NCBI RefSeq assembly: GCF_014205885.1
Contig: NZ_JACHFB010000002.1
Span: 283,965 to 347,964, forward strand
Origin: Borreliella californiensis
GTDB lineage: Bacteria; Spirochaetota; Spirochaetia; Borreliales; Borreliaceae
Direction: 5' to 3'
Length of the DNA stretch: 64,000 bases
The notes below the pieces were generated by a model. The model made no database searches. It was not told the origin of the DNA and saw nothing but the letters and a program-made list of their open reading frames with translations. The position numbers and the translations under genes were made by a program. Below, in pieces: positions 40,185-49,890 of this stretch; within the stretch, counting starts at the first letter, position 1, and each line of letters starts with the position of its first letter.

Positions 40185-41552
40185 GTGGCTTTAGCAGCTT
40201 TTTCAAATTCTGCACTTCTTTTTAATGATGGTGCAGAAAAAGCAGTAATTTCTAGTATATTTTATAATTCAGATAAATTAGAGCAAATTGCTTTTCATGT
40301 AAGAGCCGATGATTTTTACAATGAAACTCATAGGTTAATTTTTAAAGCAATGGTTTCGCTTTATGAAAAAAGGGAAAATATTGACCCTATTACCGTTTTT
40401 GAAGAAGTATCTAAGAATGTTTCAAAAAGTCAACTATTGATTAAAAAAGATTTAATCAATTTGCCAGATTATTTGGATTCACTTTCAGTTTATTTGCCAA
40501 CAGATAGAACTATAAATGTTTATGCGAAAATTGTAAAAGAGCAGAGTGTTCGTAGAGGCATTTTAAATGTGTCTAAAGAGCTTAATGACTATATTAATGA
40601 TTCTACAAAATCTATTAATGAGATTGTTGAAGAATCTCAACAAAAGATTCTTTCAATTGAGTTAGATTATTCTAGTAAAAACCTCTATCATGCTAAAGTT
40701 ATTGCAGAACGTGTTCATAATGAGATATATGAGCGTAGTATGAAGAAAAAAGAAGCAAACTTTGGCATTCCAAGTGGCTTTAGAAAGGTCGACTCTCTTA
40801 TTGGGGGATTTAGAAACAGTGATTTTATTATAGTTGGTGCTCGTCCTAGCATCGGTAAAACGGCATTTGCTTTAAATATTGCTTCTGCTATAGCATTGAG
40901 AAAAGAAGGAAAGAAAAAAGTAGGATTTTTTTCTCTTGAAATGACAGCAGATGCTTTAATAAAAAGAATAATATCTTCTCAATCTTGTATTGATAGCTTT
41001 AAAGTTCAAAATAGCATTTTATCTGGGCAAGAGATAAAATCACTAAATGATATTGTAAATGAGATTAGTGATTCTGAGCTTTATATTGAAGATACTCCCA
41101 ATATTAGTTTACTAACTTTAGCAACTCAAGCTAGAAAACTTAAGCGATTTTATGGTATAGATATAATATTTGTTGATTATATTAGTCTGATTTCTTTTGA
41201 AACAAAAAATCTTCCAAGGCATGAACAAGTTGCTTCGATTAGTAAATCTCTCAAGGAGCTTGCTAGAGAGCTTGAGATTCCTATTGTTGCATTATCTCAG
41301 CTTACAAGAGATACAGAAGGACGTGAGCCCAATCTTGCCAGTCTAAGGGAATCAGGAGCGTTAGAGCAAGATGCCGATATTGTAATTTTGCTTCACAGGG
41401 ATAAGGATTTTAAATTTGAGTCTTCTGCTGAGATAGAGCCAATAGAAACTAAGGTTATTGTAGCGAAACATAGAAATGGTCCTACAGGTAGAGCAGATAT
41501 ATTATTTTTGCCGCACATTACTAAGTTTGTTAACAAAGATCATCAGTATTAA
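40185..41552 (+). CDS. dnaB: Replicative DNA helicase DnaB
   Basis: The hexameric helicase of the replication fork. The 455 residues have an N-terminal DnaG-interacting domain (about 1-160) and a RecA-like domain with Walker A GARPSIGKT (218-226), IDIIFVDYISLI (Walker B) and the LSQLTRDTEGR motif. Start is GTG at 40185 with AAAGGGTG at 40171-40178. No intein. It ends 3 bases before a convergent gene. Confidence 0.95.
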   Translation: MALAAFSNSALLFNDGAEKAVISSIFYNSDKLEQIAFHVRADDFYNETHRLIFKAMVSLYEKRENIDPITVFEEVSKNVSKSQLLIKKDLINLPDYLDSLSVYLPTDRTINVYAKIVKEQSVRRGILNVSKELNDYINDSTKSINEIVEESQQKILSIELDYSSKNLYHAKVIAERVHNEIYERSMKKKEANFGIPSGFRKVDSLIGGFRNSDFIIVGARPSIGKTAFALNIASAIALRKEGKKKVGFFSLEMTADALIKRIISSQSCIDSFKVQNSILSGQEIKSLNDIVNEISDSELYIEDTPNISLLTLATQARKLKRFYGIDIIFVDYISLISFETKNLPRHEQVASISKSLKELARELEIPIVALSQLTRDTEGREPNLASLRESGALEQDADIVILLHRDKDFKFESSAEIEPIETKVIVAKHRNGPTGRADILFLPHITKFVNKDHQY

Positions 41553-41555
41553 TTG

Positions 41556-42920
41556 TTATTTAACGACCAATCCAATTCCTAAATAATTAAAGTTAATAGA
41601 ATGTTTTTCTAATTTTTTTTCGTCTAAGTTATAAGCTAGAGGGATATAACTAACTTTTGAATATATTTTGAAAATATACTCGGTGTTGCGGTATTTTAGC
41701 ATTTTGAACAAAAATCCTAATTCATTTTCAATTCCAACCTGAAGAATATTTTTTATTCTTATTGGTCTGAAGATGCTTTTAATGTCTTGGTTGTTTTGAT
41801 TATAGGCAAAAAACAATCCCGAAATTATGTAAGGATTGAATGTTTTTTGTGGTAAAAATTCATACATGATGCCTGATGATAATTGATTTGTAAAGCTATT
41901 AGTTTCATTATAATTAGTGTAATAATTTGTTGATATTGAAAAGTAATTGTTGATGTTTTCATTTATTTTATAAAATAATGAATTTCTTATTTTTAATGGG
42001 ATCATAATGTCAAATCCAAAATAAAAATTATTACTTACAACATTAAATTCATTATTTGATTCTGATATTTTTTTGCATTCTTCAGGTGTAATTATTATTC
42101 CAAATCCTCCAACGCTTAAGAAATTTTCTTTAGTTGAAAAATTTTTAATGTTTAAATTATTGGTTATGAAAAAATTTTTAGAGTAAAATTGATAATTTAT
42201 TCCAATTCCTGTTTCTGCTTCTTGTGTTTTTGAATATGTTTTAAGGATTTTGATTTGATTTTGAATTTGGGAGTAAATTTTTATATCAAATCCAATATTT
42301 TCATTTTTTAAAGTAATTCCAATACTATTTTTGATAAAATAATCTGCAAAATAAGATAAATCCATATAATTTTCTAAATTTAAGAAATTCATGTATGAGT
42401 AATTGAGAGCAAAGCTTAAAAATCCTCTATAATTGTAGCTGTCATAGCTTTTTATACTTGGAATTGGGCGGCGTTGATTTAAAATGAGATGAATTATATT
42501 TTGCATTAAGTGCCCTCCCCAGTCGCCAAATAATAAGTTTTTAATCCCAGTTCCCAAGTCTATTTCTCCAAAATTTTTTCCATTAATTATCAATAAGATT
42601 GGAAAATAATACATGAAACCTATTTCAATTAAGTCTGTTCTACTAATTAAAGATTTTGGTGAGTCTTTGTAGCCTCTATAAGTTAACATGTGTGCTTCTA
42701 GATTGATTATAAAATTGTATTTTGAGGCATAGGTAAAAATTAGAGATCCACTTCTCAAATCATCAAAAAAATCGCTTAATGAAAATCCGAATCCGTCATT
42801 TAGTATTTCAAAATAATATTTATCAATACCTTCATTTTTGTATTGAATTGCATAATTATAAGAATAAGCTTTTAAAGCAGAAATTATAAATATTATTAAA
42901 ATTTTTTTTTTAAACTGCAT
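41556..42920 (-). CDS. Exported protein, possible outer-membrane beta-barrel, unknown function
   Basis: A 454-residue protein with a Sec signal (about 1-20, MQFKKKILIIFIISALKAYS). The mature part is rich in Tyr, Asn and Phe in alternating patterns (for example YKINENINNYFSISTNYYTN and NFFITNNLNIKNFST) typical of antiparallel beta strands. The C-terminus ends GIGLVVK, lacking the terminal aromatic of classic barrels, so outer-membrane location is not certain. No family recognised. It is convergent with dnaB and divergent from the thiolase gene. Confidence 0.7.
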   Translation of the reverse strand: MQFKKKILIIFIISALKAYSYNYAIQYKNEGIDKYYFEILNDGFGFSLSDFFDDLRSGSLIFTYASKYNFIINLEAHMLTYRGYKDSPKSLISRTDLIEIGFMYYFPILLIINGKNFGEIDLGTGIKNLLFGDWGGHLMQNIIHLILNQRRPIPSIKSYDSYNYRGFLSFALNYSYMNFLNLENYMDLSYFADYFIKNSIGITLKNENIGFDIKIYSQIQNQIKILKTYSKTQEAETGIGINYQFYSKNFFITNNLNIKNFSTKENFLSVGGFGIIITPEECKKISESNNEFNVVSNNFYFGFDIMIPLKIRNSLFYKINENINNYFSISTNYYTNYNETNSFTNQLSSGIMYEFLPQKTFNPYIISGLFFAYNQNNQDIKSIFRPIRIKNILQVGIENELGFLFKMLKYRNTEYIFKIYSKVSYIPLAYNLDEKKLEKHSINFNYLGIGLVVK

Positions 42921-43057
42921 TTTAAAATTATAGCATTTTAGTTTATTTATTAAATAATTTAAGTTAAATAGTTTATTTAATAAAAATAAACTTAGTTTTT
43001 ATAGTGATTATTGTATTGTATAATTCAATATAGTTTAATAAGACTTTAGGAGTAATT

Positions 43058-44254
43058 GTGATAAAAAAGGTAGCTATTATTGGTGGACTTAGAACCCCTA
43101 ATTTTAAGTTTGGAGGTTCTTTTAGGGGTTTGAATATTGTTGATGAATCTTCAAAAGTTGTTAAAGCTTTACTTGAAAGAAATAAGTTATGCGAAGTGGA
43201 TGAGGTTATTATTGGCAATGTAATATCTGCAGGGCTTGGCCAAAATATTGCAAGGCAAATTGCTTTAAAGTCTGGTTTGGGCGATACTGTACCTGCATTT
43301 AGCGTTAATAAAGTTTGTGGTTCTGGTCTTAAGGCTTTGGAGCTTGCATTTAATTCTATTGCTCTTGGGGATAATGATATTGTTTTGGCTGGAGGGGTGG
43401 AAGATCTAACCAATTCTCCTTATTTATTGCCCAGAAAGATTAGATTTGATGGCCTTAAATTTGGTAATTTTGGACTTGAAGATTCAATCCAAAAAGATGC
43501 TTTAATAGATTCTCTAAATTTTATTTCCATGGGGCTTACGGCAGAAAATCTCTCAGAAAAATATAAAATTACAAGGGAAATGCAAGATGAATTTGCATAT
43601 AATTCTCATAAAAAGGCATTAAAGGCAAGAGAACTTGGATATTTTGAAGATGAAATTTATCCTCTGGCTGTTTTTGATAAGAAGACCAACTCTAGCCGGA
43701 TTGTCTCAAGTGATGAGGAAATAAGAGATAATTTAACTTTAAATAAGCTAGCATCTCTTAATTCTGTTTTTAAAGAATCGGGTACAATAACTGCTGGAAA
43801 TTCCTCTAGTTTAAATGATGGAGCTTGTTTTTTAATTTTGGCAAGCGAGGAAAGAACAAAAAGCTTAGGGATAAGCCCATTAGCTTATATTGGGGGATTT
43901 AAAAGCGTTGGTCTTGATCCGCTTTATATGGGTTTTGGAGCTTATATGGCTATTGAAGGCATTATTAGTAAATTAAGTTTAAACCCTAGCGAAATAGATT
44001 TGATTGAGGTTAACGAAGCGTTTGCGGCTCAAGCATTAAGCATTGAAAAGGCCTTGTTTAAAAAATATAATATAACCAGCGATATTATTAATGTAAATGG
44101 CGGTGCTATTGCTTTGGGACATCCATTTGCAGTTAGTGGTTCAAGAATTTTATTAACACTTTCTCGTTCTATGAAAATGAAGAATAAAACAAAAGGAATA
44201 GTATCTATTTGTATTGGCGGCGGACAAGGAATTTCTAGTTTTTTGTATAGATGA
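43058..44254 (+). CDS. fadA: Acetyl-CoA C-acetyltransferase (thiolase)
   Basis: Condenses two acetyl-CoA to acetoacetyl-CoA. The 398 residues have the nucleophile Cys87 in NKVCGSG, NEAFAAQAL, GGAIALGHPFAVSGSRI (catalytic His) and CIGGGQG (second Cys). Borrelia lacks beta-oxidation, so the biosynthetic direction, as first step of the mevalonate pathway, is the likely role; atoB would fit the function better than the family name fadA. Start is GTG at 43058 with AGGAG. A TATAAT at 43018-43023 is a possible -10. Confidence 0.92.
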   Translation: MIKKVAIIGGLRTPNFKFGGSFRGLNIVDESSKVVKALLERNKLCEVDEVIIGNVISAGLGQNIARQIALKSGLGDTVPAFSVNKVCGSGLKALELAFNSIALGDNDIVLAGGVEDLTNSPYLLPRKIRFDGLKFGNFGLEDSIQKDALIDSLNFISMGLTAENLSEKYKITREMQDEFAYNSHKKALKARELGYFEDEIYPLAVFDKKTNSSRIVSSDEEIRDNLTLNKLASLNSVFKESGTITAGNSSSLNDGACFLILASEERTKSLGISPLAYIGGFKSVGLDPLYMGFGAYMAIEGIISKLSLNPSEIDLIEVNEAFAAQALSIEKALFKKYNITSDIINVNGGAIALGHPFAVSGSRILLTLSRSMKMKNKTKGIVSICIGGGQGISSFLYR

Positions 44255-44333
44255 AAATTTTTTATTAACTAGATTTAAATGTAAAATTTTGTTAAATTAG
44301 TGGGTAAGTGATTCTTTAATAAGAGGTTATGTT

Positions 44334-45344
44334 ATGAAGAGTTTTTTATTTTGGGTAATATTGGGAATTGTGGGGATTAACTCTTTTGCTCAAAATACTC
44401 CTGTTGCTATTATTAATTTATATAAGAATGAAATTATTACTAAAACCGGTTTTGATTCTAAGGTTGATATATTTAAAAAGACTCAAGGTAGAGATTTGAC
44501 TGCTGCTGAGAAAAAGCAAGTTTTGCAAGTTTTAATAGCAGATGTTCTTTTTAGCCAAGAGGCTTCAAAACAAGGAATTAAAATTTCAGATGATGAGGTT
44601 ATGCAAACAATTAGAACTCAATTTGGACTTGTAAATTTTACTGATGAGCAAATCAAGCAGATGATAGAAAAACAAGGTACAAATTGGGGTGAGCTTTTGT
44701 CTTCAATGAAAAGATCTCTGTCTTCTCAAAAACTTGTTTTAAAGCAAGCTCAGCCAAAGTTTTCTGAAATTAAAACCCCTAGTGAGAAAGAAATTGTTGA
44801 GTATTATGAGGCCAATAAAACTAAATTTGTAAATCCTGATATTTCAAGAGTTAGTCATGTATTTTTTTCTACTAAAGATAAAAAAAGATCAGATGTTCTC
44901 GATCAAGCAAAAAATATTTTAAGCCAAATAAGATCAAAAAAAATTACTTTTGAAGAAGCTGTAAGAAAATATTCAAATGATGAGTCTTCTAAGGCTAAAA
45001 ATGGCGATCTTGGGTTTTTGTCAAGGGGTGATCAAGGTGCTCAAAATCTTCTTGGTGCCGATTTTGTGAAAGAGGTTTTTAATTTTAATAAGGGTGATAT
45101 ATCTTCGCCTATTGCTTCAAAGGAAGGGTTTCATATTATTAAGGTTACAGAAAAATATGCTCAGAGATTTTTAGGCTTGAATGACAAAGTGTCTCCTACT
45201 GCAGATTTGATTGTCAAAGATGCAATAAGAAATAACATGATTAATGTTCAACAACAGCAAATTGTTGTTCAAGTGCAGCAAGATATGTATGGCAAGCTTA
45301 ACAAGTCTGCAAATATACAAATCTTGGATGCTAATCTAAAATAA
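44334..45344 (+). CDS. Exported parvulin-type peptidyl-prolyl isomerase (SurA/PrsA-like)
   Basis: A periplasmic folding helper. The 336 residues start with a signal peptide (MKSFLFWVILGIVGINSFAQ), then a SurA-like helical domain (to about 150) and one parvulin domain (about 160-275) with RVSHVFFSTKDKK, KYSNDESSKAKNGDLGFLSR and KEGFHIIKVTE. E. coli SurA has two parvulin domains; this has one. AAGAGG precedes the ATG. It likely aids folding of exported or outer-membrane proteins. Confidence 0.88.
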   Translation: MKSFLFWVILGIVGINSFAQNTPVAIINLYKNEIITKTGFDSKVDIFKKTQGRDLTAAEKKQVLQVLIADVLFSQEASKQGIKISDDEVMQTIRTQFGLVNFTDEQIKQMIEKQGTNWGELLSSMKRSLSSQKLVLKQAQPKFSEIKTPSEKEIVEYYEANKTKFVNPDISRVSHVFFSTKDKKRSDVLDQAKNILSQIRSKKITFEEAVRKYSNDESSKAKNGDLGFLSRGDQGAQNLLGADFVKEVFNFNKGDISSPIASKEGFHIIKVTEKYAQRFLGLNDKVSPTADLIVKDAIRNNMINVQQQQIVVQVQQDMYGKLNKSANIQILDANLK

Positions 45345-45372
45345 AACATATTTTTATTTATATAATTTTATT

Positions 45373-45813
45373 ATGGACTTAATGCATGAAGTTAGAGTTT
45401 TGGCTTTTCAAAAGATTTATAGCATTGATATTAATCAAAGTGCAATGAATGATATTTTTGATATTTTTAATATTGAAGATAGTAAAGGATTGGACATAAA
45501 AGATGAATCTATTAAGTCGTTTTATTCTTCTTTAGTAAATGGCACTTTCAATAATTTAGAGCATATTGATAGCTTGATTAGGGATATTTCTTTGAATTGG
45601 TCTTTAGATCGCATGGATAAGGTTGATCTTGCAATACTTAGAATGAGTGTCTATTCTTTAAAGTTCCAAAATTTTGAAAATTCAAAACGTGTTGTAATTG
45701 ATGAGGCAATTTTGATTGCCAAGAAATATGGCGGTAAAAACTCTTATAAGTTTATAAATGGCATACTTGATGCTTTACTTAAAAATATGGAGAGTTATAT
45801 TGAAAAAAAATAA
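45373..45813 (+). CDS. nusB: Transcription antitermination factor NusB
   Basis: NusB binds boxA RNA with S10 in rRNA antitermination. The 146-residue, all-helical product carries the family patterns VRVLAFQKIYSIDIN, WSLDRMDKVDLAILRMSVYS and DEAILIAKKYGGKNSYKFIN followed by GILDALL. ATG at 45373 lies 28 bases after the parvulin stop. The next gene overlaps by 14 bases. Confidence 0.93.
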   Translation: MDLMHEVRVLAFQKIYSIDINQSAMNDIFDIFNIEDSKGLDIKDESIKSFYSSLVNGTFNNLEHIDSLIRDISLNWSLDRMDKVDLAILRMSVYSLKFQNFENSKRVVIDEAILIAKKYGGKNSYKFINGILDALLKNMESYIEKK

Positions 45814-47467
45814 AACTTTAGTGTTCATTTTATTATTCTTAGTATCAGTTTTTTTAGGGGGTTTTTATTTATATTTTGATCCCAATATTTTATACCTTTT
45901 AAAAGGTGAGAAAGATTTTAGCAAGCTTATTATGGGAATTGATTTTTATATTGATAAAAAAAAATTCACTGACGCTAAAAAAGCAATGCTATTTTCATCA
46001 TATTATGCTAATACTGAATTTAAATGGTTAGCCCTTGTTAAAAGAGCTAAGCTTTGGGCTTTAAATACAGGTAATTATCGTCTTATGGGGGAGATAGTAA
46101 ATCTTGGTGTTAAAGCTTTGCCGGGGAATTTGAAACTAAGGGCTTTAGAAGTTTATTCTAAACTTAAAATTGGACTTTTAAAAGACGCTTATAGAATTGC
46201 AAATCAATATCTTTTAAATAGCGAAGAGTATCAAGGTCTTTACGATGAAGTTTTTATTAAAAATTTAAGTGCAGATAATGGGATTTTAGATTTTAACAAA
46301 TTTATTGATAAAATTTATAAAGAAAAGGATGCTCGTATTTTTGAAGAAATAGGTTTAAATCTTAAAAATAATGCATTTTTAGTAAATGCAATGCTTTTGT
46401 ATATAGAGAAAAAAAACATGGATGCTGCTAGGCGCATACTTTTTAAAATTAAAGAAGACAAAAATTTTTTAAAAGAGCTTGCATATATTTCATATAATCT
46501 TAATGATTTAGATTTTGCAATTTCCAATCTCAAGTCCATTAAAAATGAGGAAGACCCTACTTTACTTTTTTTGCTTGCTGATGCTTATTTTAAAAAAGGA
46601 GATATTAAGAATGCTAAGAATGAATATTTAAAGCTTTATACAAGATTTCCTGATTACAATGTTCTTGTTTATTTAAATCTTGCGCTCATAGCTAATAGTG
46701 AGAATGATCATAAAAGAGCAATTTCTTATTTAAATAAGGCCAATGAGGTCTTTAAAGATAATAAGATAATAAGTTATTATTTAGCAAGCATATATTTTAG
46801 AATTAAAAATTATTTGAAAGCTAATGAAATTATAGCTAATTACAAGGAAGATCCGTTATTTTTTAAACTTTATTTTGCATTAAATTATACAAATTCTAAG
46901 TATGAGGCAAAAAAATCTTATTTGTGGCGACTATTTTATAAGACAGAATACAATTCTAGTATTGCTCAATTTTTGGCTTGGAATTTGCTACTTTATTCAG
47001 ATTTAAAGGATTTGGATTTATTTTTTAGAATTTATAATTTTTCTGAAAATAAACAAGATTGGTATGATTTTTATAAATTTTATTATTTTTTTCTTAAAAG
47101 AGATTTTATTAGTTCAAAAAGGATAATTTTTGACAATAAATCCCCAAAATATATGTTTGGAATTTATTATAATCTTGGAGTTTTGAGCTTTTCTGAAAAA
47201 GATTATAAAGAAGCGGAAAAATATTTTAATAAAGGAATATCTTTGTTGCCTAGTAGTTTTTATGATAAAGATTCTAGTACTCACTATGAACGTGAGCTTG
47301 TATCAAAAATCTACTTAAAACAAGGAATTAATTATCTTTATTTGGGGAAAATGGAAAAAGGTAAAGAGTCTATTTTGGCTTCTTATTCTTTTTGCGAAAC
47401 TGATGAAGGAAGACTTTATAAAAATATGATAGATACACTTAGAGAAAGGAAGTTGAATTTTGACTAA
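45800..47467 (+). CDS. Membrane-anchored TPR protein
   Basis: From TTG 45800 (GGAGAG at 45789-45794) it has 555 residues, starting MKKNKTLVFILLFL with a single N-terminal span (about 6-27). The rest is a string of helical repeats, several of clear TPR type (KKGDIKNAKNEYLKLYTRFP, NDHKRAISYLNKANEVFKDN, SEKDYKEAEKYFNKGISLLP). It overlaps nusB upstream and map downstream. No enzymatic domain. Presumed envelope scaffold; function unknown. Confidence 0.78.
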   Translation: MKKNKTLVFILLFLVSVFLGGFYLYFDPNILYLLKGEKDFSKLIMGIDFYIDKKKFTDAKKAMLFSSYYANTEFKWLALVKRAKLWALNTGNYRLMGEIVNLGVKALPGNLKLRALEVYSKLKIGLLKDAYRIANQYLLNSEEYQGLYDEVFIKNLSADNGILDFNKFIDKIYKEKDARIFEEIGLNLKNNAFLVNAMLLYIEKKNMDAARRILFKIKEDKNFLKELAYISYNLNDLDFAISNLKSIKNEEDPTLLFLLADAYFKKGDIKNAKNEYLKLYTRFPDYNVLVYLNLALIANSENDHKRAISYLNKANEVFKDNKIISYYLASIYFRIKNYLKANEIIANYKEDPLFFKLYFALNYTNSKYEAKKSYLWRLFYKTEYNSSIAQFLAWNLLLYSDLKDLDLFFRIYNFSENKQDWYDFYKFYYFFLKRDFISSKRIIFDNKSPKYMFGIYYNLGVLSFSEKDYKEAEKYFNKGISLLPSSFYDKDSSTHYERELVSKIYLKQGINYLYLGKMEKGKESILASYSFCETDEGRLYKNMIDTLRERKLNFD

Positions 47468-48215
47468 ACTAAGATTGAAATCCAAAGATGAGATTAAAAA
47501 AATAAAAGCTTCAGCAAACTTGTTGGCGCTTACTTTGTTAGAAGTCGAGAGGAATATTGTTCCTGGTATTAGTACTAAGGAACTTGATTTGATAGCCTAT
47601 GATTTTATTATTAAAAATAGAGCTAAGCCTGCTTTTAAGGGATATCGTGGGTTTAAGGGCACTATTTGTGCGTCTGTTAATGAAGAGGTTATTCACGGCA
47701 TTCCCGGAAAAAGAAAATTAGCTGTTGGGGATATTGTTGGTATTGATTGTGGGGTTATTCTTGATGGGTTTTATAGCGATATGGCAAAAACTTTTAAAGT
47801 GGGAAATGTGGATCCTAGTATTGATAAACTTTTAGAAGTTACAAATGCTTCTCTTTACAAAGGTATTGCTGAGATGAAAGTGGGAAATAGAATTTTAGAT
47901 ATATCAAAAGCAATAGAAGATTATATAAAACCGTTTGGTTTTGGAATAGTTAAAGAATATACAGGTCATGGTGTTGGATTCCAACTTCACGAAGAACCAA
48001 GTGTTCCTAATTATTATGCACCTTTTTTAAAAAATATTAGAATACAAGAGGGTATGGTTTTGGCTATTGAGCCTATGGTAAACTTAAAGGGGCATGAGGT
48101 TTCAATAAAAAGTGATGGTTGGACTGTTTTTGCATCTGATTTTAGTTGTTCTGCACATTTTGAACATACTGTTGCTGTTGTTGATGGATTGCCTTTAATT
48201 TTAAGCGAAGTTTAA
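47460..48215 (+). CDS. map: Methionine aminopeptidase
   Basis: Removes the initiator Met from nascent proteins. The 251 residues are a type I enzyme with ligands in GIDCGVILDGFYSDMAKTF (two Asp), EYTGHGVGFQLHEEPSVPNY (His), AIEPMVN (Glu) and SAHFEHTVAV (Glu). Start is TTG at 47460 with AAAGGAAG upstream inside the preceding gene, which overlaps by 8 bases. Confidence 0.95.
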   Translation: MTKLRLKSKDEIKKIKASANLLALTLLEVERNIVPGISTKELDLIAYDFIIKNRAKPAFKGYRGFKGTICASVNEEVIHGIPGKRKLAVGDIVGIDCGVILDGFYSDMAKTFKVGNVDPSIDKLLEVTNASLYKGIAEMKVGNRILDISKAIEDYIKPFGFGIVKEYTGHGVGFQLHEEPSVPNYYAPFLKNIRIQEGMVLAIEPMVNLKGHEVSIKSDGWTVFASDFSCSAHFEHTVAVVDGLPLILSEV

Positions 48216-48281
48216 ATTTTAAATTAATCAAATATTTAAATATTATTAGTAAAATTGAGTAATTATGTGGAGGTTATAAAA

Positions 48282-49706
48282 GTGGAAAAAAAGTTTTTTT
48301 CTGGATTTCTTCTTAGTTTTTTGGCTTTGGGTATTGGGTTTTTTGTTGGAATGCATTATTTGGATTCTAATAGAAGCAATATTGTTTTTGCAGAAGAAAA
48401 GGACAATACAGTACGAGCCTTACAAGATTCTTTTAGAGAAGTTTCCAAGAAAATTTTACCATCATCTGTGGAAGTTCATGCAACAGGGGTAATCAAGCAG
48501 AGTTTTCCTATTCCATTTTTCTTTTTTGATATGCCAGAATTTGATTCTGAGAGAAAAAGCAATTGGGCAGGGTCTGGAGTAATAATTGGTAGAGATTCTC
48601 AAAAAAGGTCATTATTTTATGTGGTTACAAATAGTCATGTAGTAGATAAGGCAACTGAACTTGAAGTTGTATCTTACGACAAGAAAAAGCATAAGGCTAA
48701 GTTAATTGGCAAAGATGAAAAAAAAGATATCGCTCTTATTAGCTTTGAAAGTGATGATGCCACTATTAAAGTAGCTGATCTTGGAGATAGTGATAAGCTT
48801 GAAATAGGTGATTGGGTTATGGCTGTAGGCAGTCCTTTTCAATTTAGTTTTACAGTTACAGCAGGTATTGTAAGTGGTTTGCAACGTTCTGCAAATCCTA
48901 ATTTGCAATCAAGAAATTTGTTTATTCAAACCGATGCTGCAATCAATAGAGGTAATTCAGGTGGTCCTCTTGTAAATATAAAGGGTGAGGTTATTGGAAT
49001 TAATGCTTGGATAGCTTCAAATTCTGGTGGAAATATTGGGTTAGGTTTTGCAATTCCTGTTAACAATATTAAAAGCACTGTGGATTTTTTCCTTAAAGGT
49101 AAAAAAATTGAATCGGCTTGGCTTGGAATTTCTTTTTATCCGTTAAAGACAAGAGATTCTGAGGTGCTAAAAAGCTTGGGGGTTGAAGGTAATGATGTTT
49201 CAGCTGCAATTATTGCTTCTCTTTATCCAGGTTCACCTGCTGTTAAGTCGGGGCTTAGGGCAGGGGATATTATTACTAAGGTTAATGGGGTGTCCATGAG
49301 CGTTTTTCAAGATGTTACGTCATATATTAGTGATTTTTATGCGGGTGAGAAAGTAAATGTAGAAATTTTAAGAGGTAATGTCAAAAAAAATATTGAGATT
49401 GTTCTTGCTGTTAGACCTAAGGATAAAGAGCTTTCTTCTTCAAAGATGCTTCCAGGTTTTGTTGTATATCCATTAGTTGATGATATTAAAGCTCAGCTTA
49501 ATTTAAGAAATTGGATTAAAGGTGTTGTTGTTGATTATATTGATAAAAATTTAGCATCAAATATTAAGATGAAGTCGGGAGATGTAATTCTTTCTGTAAA
49601 TTCAAAAAGTGTTTCTAATTTAAGAGAATTTTATGATGCTCTTGAGGTTGGAAAAAATACTTATAAAATTTTAAGAGGAAACGATTCTTTTAAAATTTCA
49701 TTTTAG
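48282..49706 (+). CDS. htrA: Periplasmic serine protease HtrA (DegP family)
   Basis: BbHtrA is a heat-shock type protease and chaperone of the periplasm, reported to act on lipoproteins, P66, chemotaxis proteins and host matrix when released. From GTG 48282 (TGGAGG at 48268-48273) it has 474 residues: an N-terminal signal or anchor, then the trypsin-like domain with His119, Asp149 and Ser226 (GNSGGP), then two PDZ domains (about 270-370 and 390-474). Ser226 agrees with the number I recall from published mutants and supports this start over the TTG at 48255. A terminator follows. Confidence 0.96.
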   Translation: MEKKFFSGFLLSFLALGIGFFVGMHYLDSNRSNIVFAEEKDNTVRALQDSFREVSKKILPSSVEVHATGVIKQSFPIPFFFFDMPEFDSERKSNWAGSGVIIGRDSQKRSLFYVVTNSHVVDKATELEVVSYDKKKHKAKLIGKDEKKDIALISFESDDATIKVADLGDSDKLEIGDWVMAVGSPFQFSFTVTAGIVSGLQRSANPNLQSRNLFIQTDAAINRGNSGGPLVNIKGEVIGINAWIASNSGGNIGLGFAIPVNNIKSTVDFFLKGKKIESAWLGISFYPLKTRDSEVLKSLGVEGNDVSAAIIASLYPGSPAVKSGLRAGDIITKVNGVSMSVFQDVTSYISDFYAGEKVNVEILRGNVKKNIEIVLAVRPKDKELSSSKMLPGFVVYPLVDDIKAQLNLRNWIKGVVVDYIDKNLASNIKMKSGDVILSVNSKSVSNLREFYDALEVGKNTYKILRGNDSFKISF

Positions 49707-49720
49707 TAAGTTTTAGTTTT

Positions 49721-49749
49721 GGGTTAAGAGTTGATCTTAGCCCTTTTTT
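49721..49749 (+). terminator. Rho-independent terminator after htrA
   Basis: GGGTTAAGA (49721-49729) pairs with TCTTAGCCC (49735-49743) over 9 bp with one G-T pair around the loop GTTGA, followed by six T (49744-49749). It lies 14 bases after the htrA stop. Confidence 0.9.
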
Positions 49750-49890
49750 GTTTTATGTATAGTTGCAAAGCTTTTAGATTTTAATGTTTTTATTTTATGT
49801 AAATATCTATTTATTAATTTGCAATTAAAATATTTTGATTAAATAGATTTTATTGTTATTAAGAAAGAGTAAAGGGAATAAGTTTTAATT

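Noticed and set aside
42973-43413. 146-residue minus-strand frame opposite the start of the thiolase gene
   Set aside because: The thiolase has intact catalytic motifs on the plus strand; the opposite frame is low-complexity Ser/Pro/Leu sequence without a binding site.
48255-48281. Longer HtrA start at TTG 48255
   Set aside because: GTG 48282 has TGGAGG upstream and gives the catalytic serine number 226 that I recall from published mutants.
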